This document shows positions 37,104-38,092 of a stretch of DNA of 38,092 nt, one piece after another (position 1 is the stretch's first letter; each line of letters starts with the position of its first letter). The position numbers were made by a program, and so were the translations under genes. Origin of the DNA: a virus; IMG/VR virus record IMGVR_UViG_3300023179_000258, positions 1 to 38,092 of that record; one strand, 5' to 3'. The notes beneath the pieces were generated by a model. It searched no databases. It saw only the letters and a list, made by a program, of their open reading frames with translations, and was not told the origin of the DNA.

Positions 37104-37109
37104 GAGGAG
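37104..37109 (+). promoter_or_regulatory. Strong ribosome binding site GAGGAG that sets the sigma-factor start
   Basis: GAGGAG sits 7 bases ahead of an in-frame ATT at 37117. There is no in-frame ATG until far downstream, and the nearby TTG at 37102 overlaps the site itself. The site is one of the strongest SD sequences in the window. Confidence 0.7.
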
Positions 37110-37116
37110 AATTAAA

Positions 37117-37980
37117 ATTAAAAGTAACTATCTCAACAACAAAGATATATTAAAAGAAATACACAAGAGTAAAAATACATACTGTAGCTATGTAACGCCA
37201 GATGTTGCTGACTACGATATAATCACTCACAACATAAAAAATATAAATGCCGAATTGATAGAACAAGCCAGACAGAATCGTGCTGAACGATTAGCAAGAC
37301 TCGCTTGGGAGGCTAGCCAACAACAAGGGGGAAAACGCAAATTAGATGAATTTGCCATACCGTTATCTCAGATAAAAAAACAAGATATAGTAGTACGTGT
37401 AATGACTTGGGATCATGTACCAGTTGCACCCGTAGTTTCAAAAAAAGTTTTATTAGTGGACATAGAAGAAGAACCTGTTGTTACTGAATATGATGACGAG
37501 CCCACTGCTGGTCCAGTAAAATATGTCAAATGCAACTTTCCCCCGTTCCAGCATTACAAGATTGGACTAAGAAATAAACCATACTGCGTGGGCAAAAGCC
37601 ATTGGCAAGGCGACATAGAAACTGGTGTCTACTCTAAAGACCACGGTACAATGACACGTACTCTAGCCCATATGTTTATGAAACTATGCGAACGCTATGC
37701 TACCCGTTCAAACTGGCGTGGTTATACTTACAATGATGAAATGCGTAGCCAAGCCCTGCTGCAACTAAGTCAAATCGGACTACAGTTCGATGAATCCAAA
37801 TCACAAAACCCGTTTGCCTACTACACTGCTGCTATCACTAATAGTTTTACCCGTGTGCTTAACATCGAAAAACGTAACCAAAACCTGCGTGATGACATAT
37901 TAGAAATGAACAACTTTGCTCCGAGTTATACTAGACAAGGTATGCTGTCAGGTGGGCATATTGGTGACGATCATGACTAG
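37117..37980 (+). CDS. 55: Late-transcription sigma factor, T4 gp55-like, with a long insert
   Basis: A 287-residue protein if begun at ATT 37117; T4 gp55 is 185. The C-terminal half carries the family signature: MFMKLCERYATRSNWRGYTY, NDEMRSQALLQLSQIG, then NPFAYYTAAITNSFTRVLNIEKR and the N-L-R-D-D-I-L-E-M end. This part matches the core-RNA-polymerase and -10-binding region of gp55. The N-terminus (NYLNNKDILKEIHKSK) also looks like the family. About 110 residues between (roughly 25-160) are an insert with an Arg/Glu-rich helix and an acidic patch (DIEEEPVVTEYDDEP). Known: gp55 directs phage late transcription from TATAAATA together with the sliding clamp. I see no clear clamp-binding tail in the last 15 residues. 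The next gene, gp47-like, follows 33 bases on. Confidence 0.88.
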   Translation: MKSNYLNNKDILKEIHKSKNTYCSYVTPDVADYDIITHNIKNINAELIEQARQNRAERLARLAWEASQQQGGKRKLDEFAIPLSQIKKQDIVVRVMTWDHVPVAPVVSKKVLLVDIEEEPVVTEYDDEPTAGPVKYVKCNFPPFQHYKIGLRNKPYCVGKSHWQGDIETGVYSKDHGTMTRTLAHMFMKLCERYATRSNWRGYTYNDEMRSQALLQLSQIGLQFDESKSQNPFAYYTAAITNSFTRVLNIEKRNQNLRDDILEMNNFAPSYTRQGMLSGGHIGDDHD

Positions 37981-38013
37981 ATTTTCGTCTACCAGTATGT
38001 TATACTAGGTGCT

Positions 38014-38092
38014 ATGGCAAATCTATTTAAAAAAGTTGCAGTTTTTACAGATCTTCACGTCGGTCTAAAATCAAACAGTATTGTTCACAATA
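38014..38092 (+). CDS. 47: Recombination nuclease subunit, gp47/SbcD-like (partial, N-terminus only)
   Basis: Only 26 codons are in the window. The start reads VAVFTDLHVGLKSNS, whose Asp13-x-His15-x-Gly17 is motif I of the Mre11/SbcD metallophosphatase family. In T4-like phages gene 47 commonly follows gene 55, so context agrees. ATG 38014 has an AGG a few bases upstream. The protein would pair with gp46 to process DNA ends; the rest of the gene lies outside. Confidence 0.75.
   Translation, partial: MANLFKKVAVFTDLHVGLKSNSIVHN

Larger units (their letters stand above)
37022..37116. promoter_or_regulatory. Divergent intergenic control region
   Basis: This 95-base gap is the only sizeable non-coding stretch. 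It holds the leftward TATAAATA box, a short inverted repeat (AACCA 37049-37053 with TGGTT 37060-37064) and another AT-rich one (ACAAAAA 37053-37059 with TTTTTGT 37066-37072), and the rightward SD. A TATAGT at 37095-37100 could be a host-type -10 for the sigma gene, but no -35 at proper spacing is seen. Confidence 0.5.

Noticed and set aside
37063-37116. TTG start at 37063 for the sigma factor
   Set aside because: It would place the strong GAGGAG inside the coding part and add a hydrophobic stretch not typical of the family head.
38001-38006. TATACT as a host-type -10 promoter for the gp47-like gene
   Set aside because: There is no -35 at proper spacing, and transcription would start at the ribosome site.

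Overview
The window looks like part of the genome of a T4-like contractile-tailed phage (myovirus), most similar in style to the large T4-like phages of marine and fresh water. The evidence is the set and order of baseplate genes (a gp48/gp54-type protein, gp53, a gp27-type hub protein, gp5, gp25, gp6, and a giant protein in the gp7 position), a gp55-type late sigma factor, the start of a gp47-type nuclease, and TATAAATA boxes of the T4 late-promoter type. The DNA is AT-rich and very densely coded: gaps between genes are mostly 0 to 30 bases. I saw no tRNA, rRNA, CRISPR array, insertion sequence or integrase. The host cannot be named from this sequence.

Layout. From about 37.0 kb down to base 1, everything is on the minus strand and reads right to left: baseplate tube protein (36122-37021), gp53 (35820-36122), hub protein (33229-35820), gp5-type spike without a lysozyme domain (31007-33229), gp25 (30604-30996), an enlarged gp6 (25788-30575), a 5067-residue giant (10577-25780), then the fibre and adhesin genes (7008-10562, 3749-6988, a 49-residue gene at 3584-3733, 2971-3582, 1767-2939) and an adhesin cut by the window edge (1-1754). 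Divergently, on the plus strand, lie the gp55-type sigma factor (37117-37980) and a gp47-type nuclease start (38014 onward). The 37022-37116 gap is the only real intergenic control region.

How it works together. The right half builds the baseplate. The left half is a mosaic of host-contact proteins built from carbohydrate-binding and adhesive modules: Calx-beta, Big_12-type Ig, LamG, PA14/GLEYA-type, LCCL-like, ILEI/FAM3-like, a jelly-roll present twice, and glycine-rich tips. Several are joined by threonine-rich hinges encoded by short DNA repeats. The sigma factor next door probably reads the TATAAATA boxes in front of the baseplate genes. The main unusual points are: a complete SGNH-hydrolase catalytic signature inside the giant baseplate-type protein, with a three-repeat insert between its catalytic blocks; an ILEI plus jelly-roll cassette nested inside an Ig domain; an apparent ATT start for the sigma factor; and a 49-residue gene that looks like a shortened relative of the N-terminus of its neighbour. 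Domain names come from reading motifs by eye, not from a database search.
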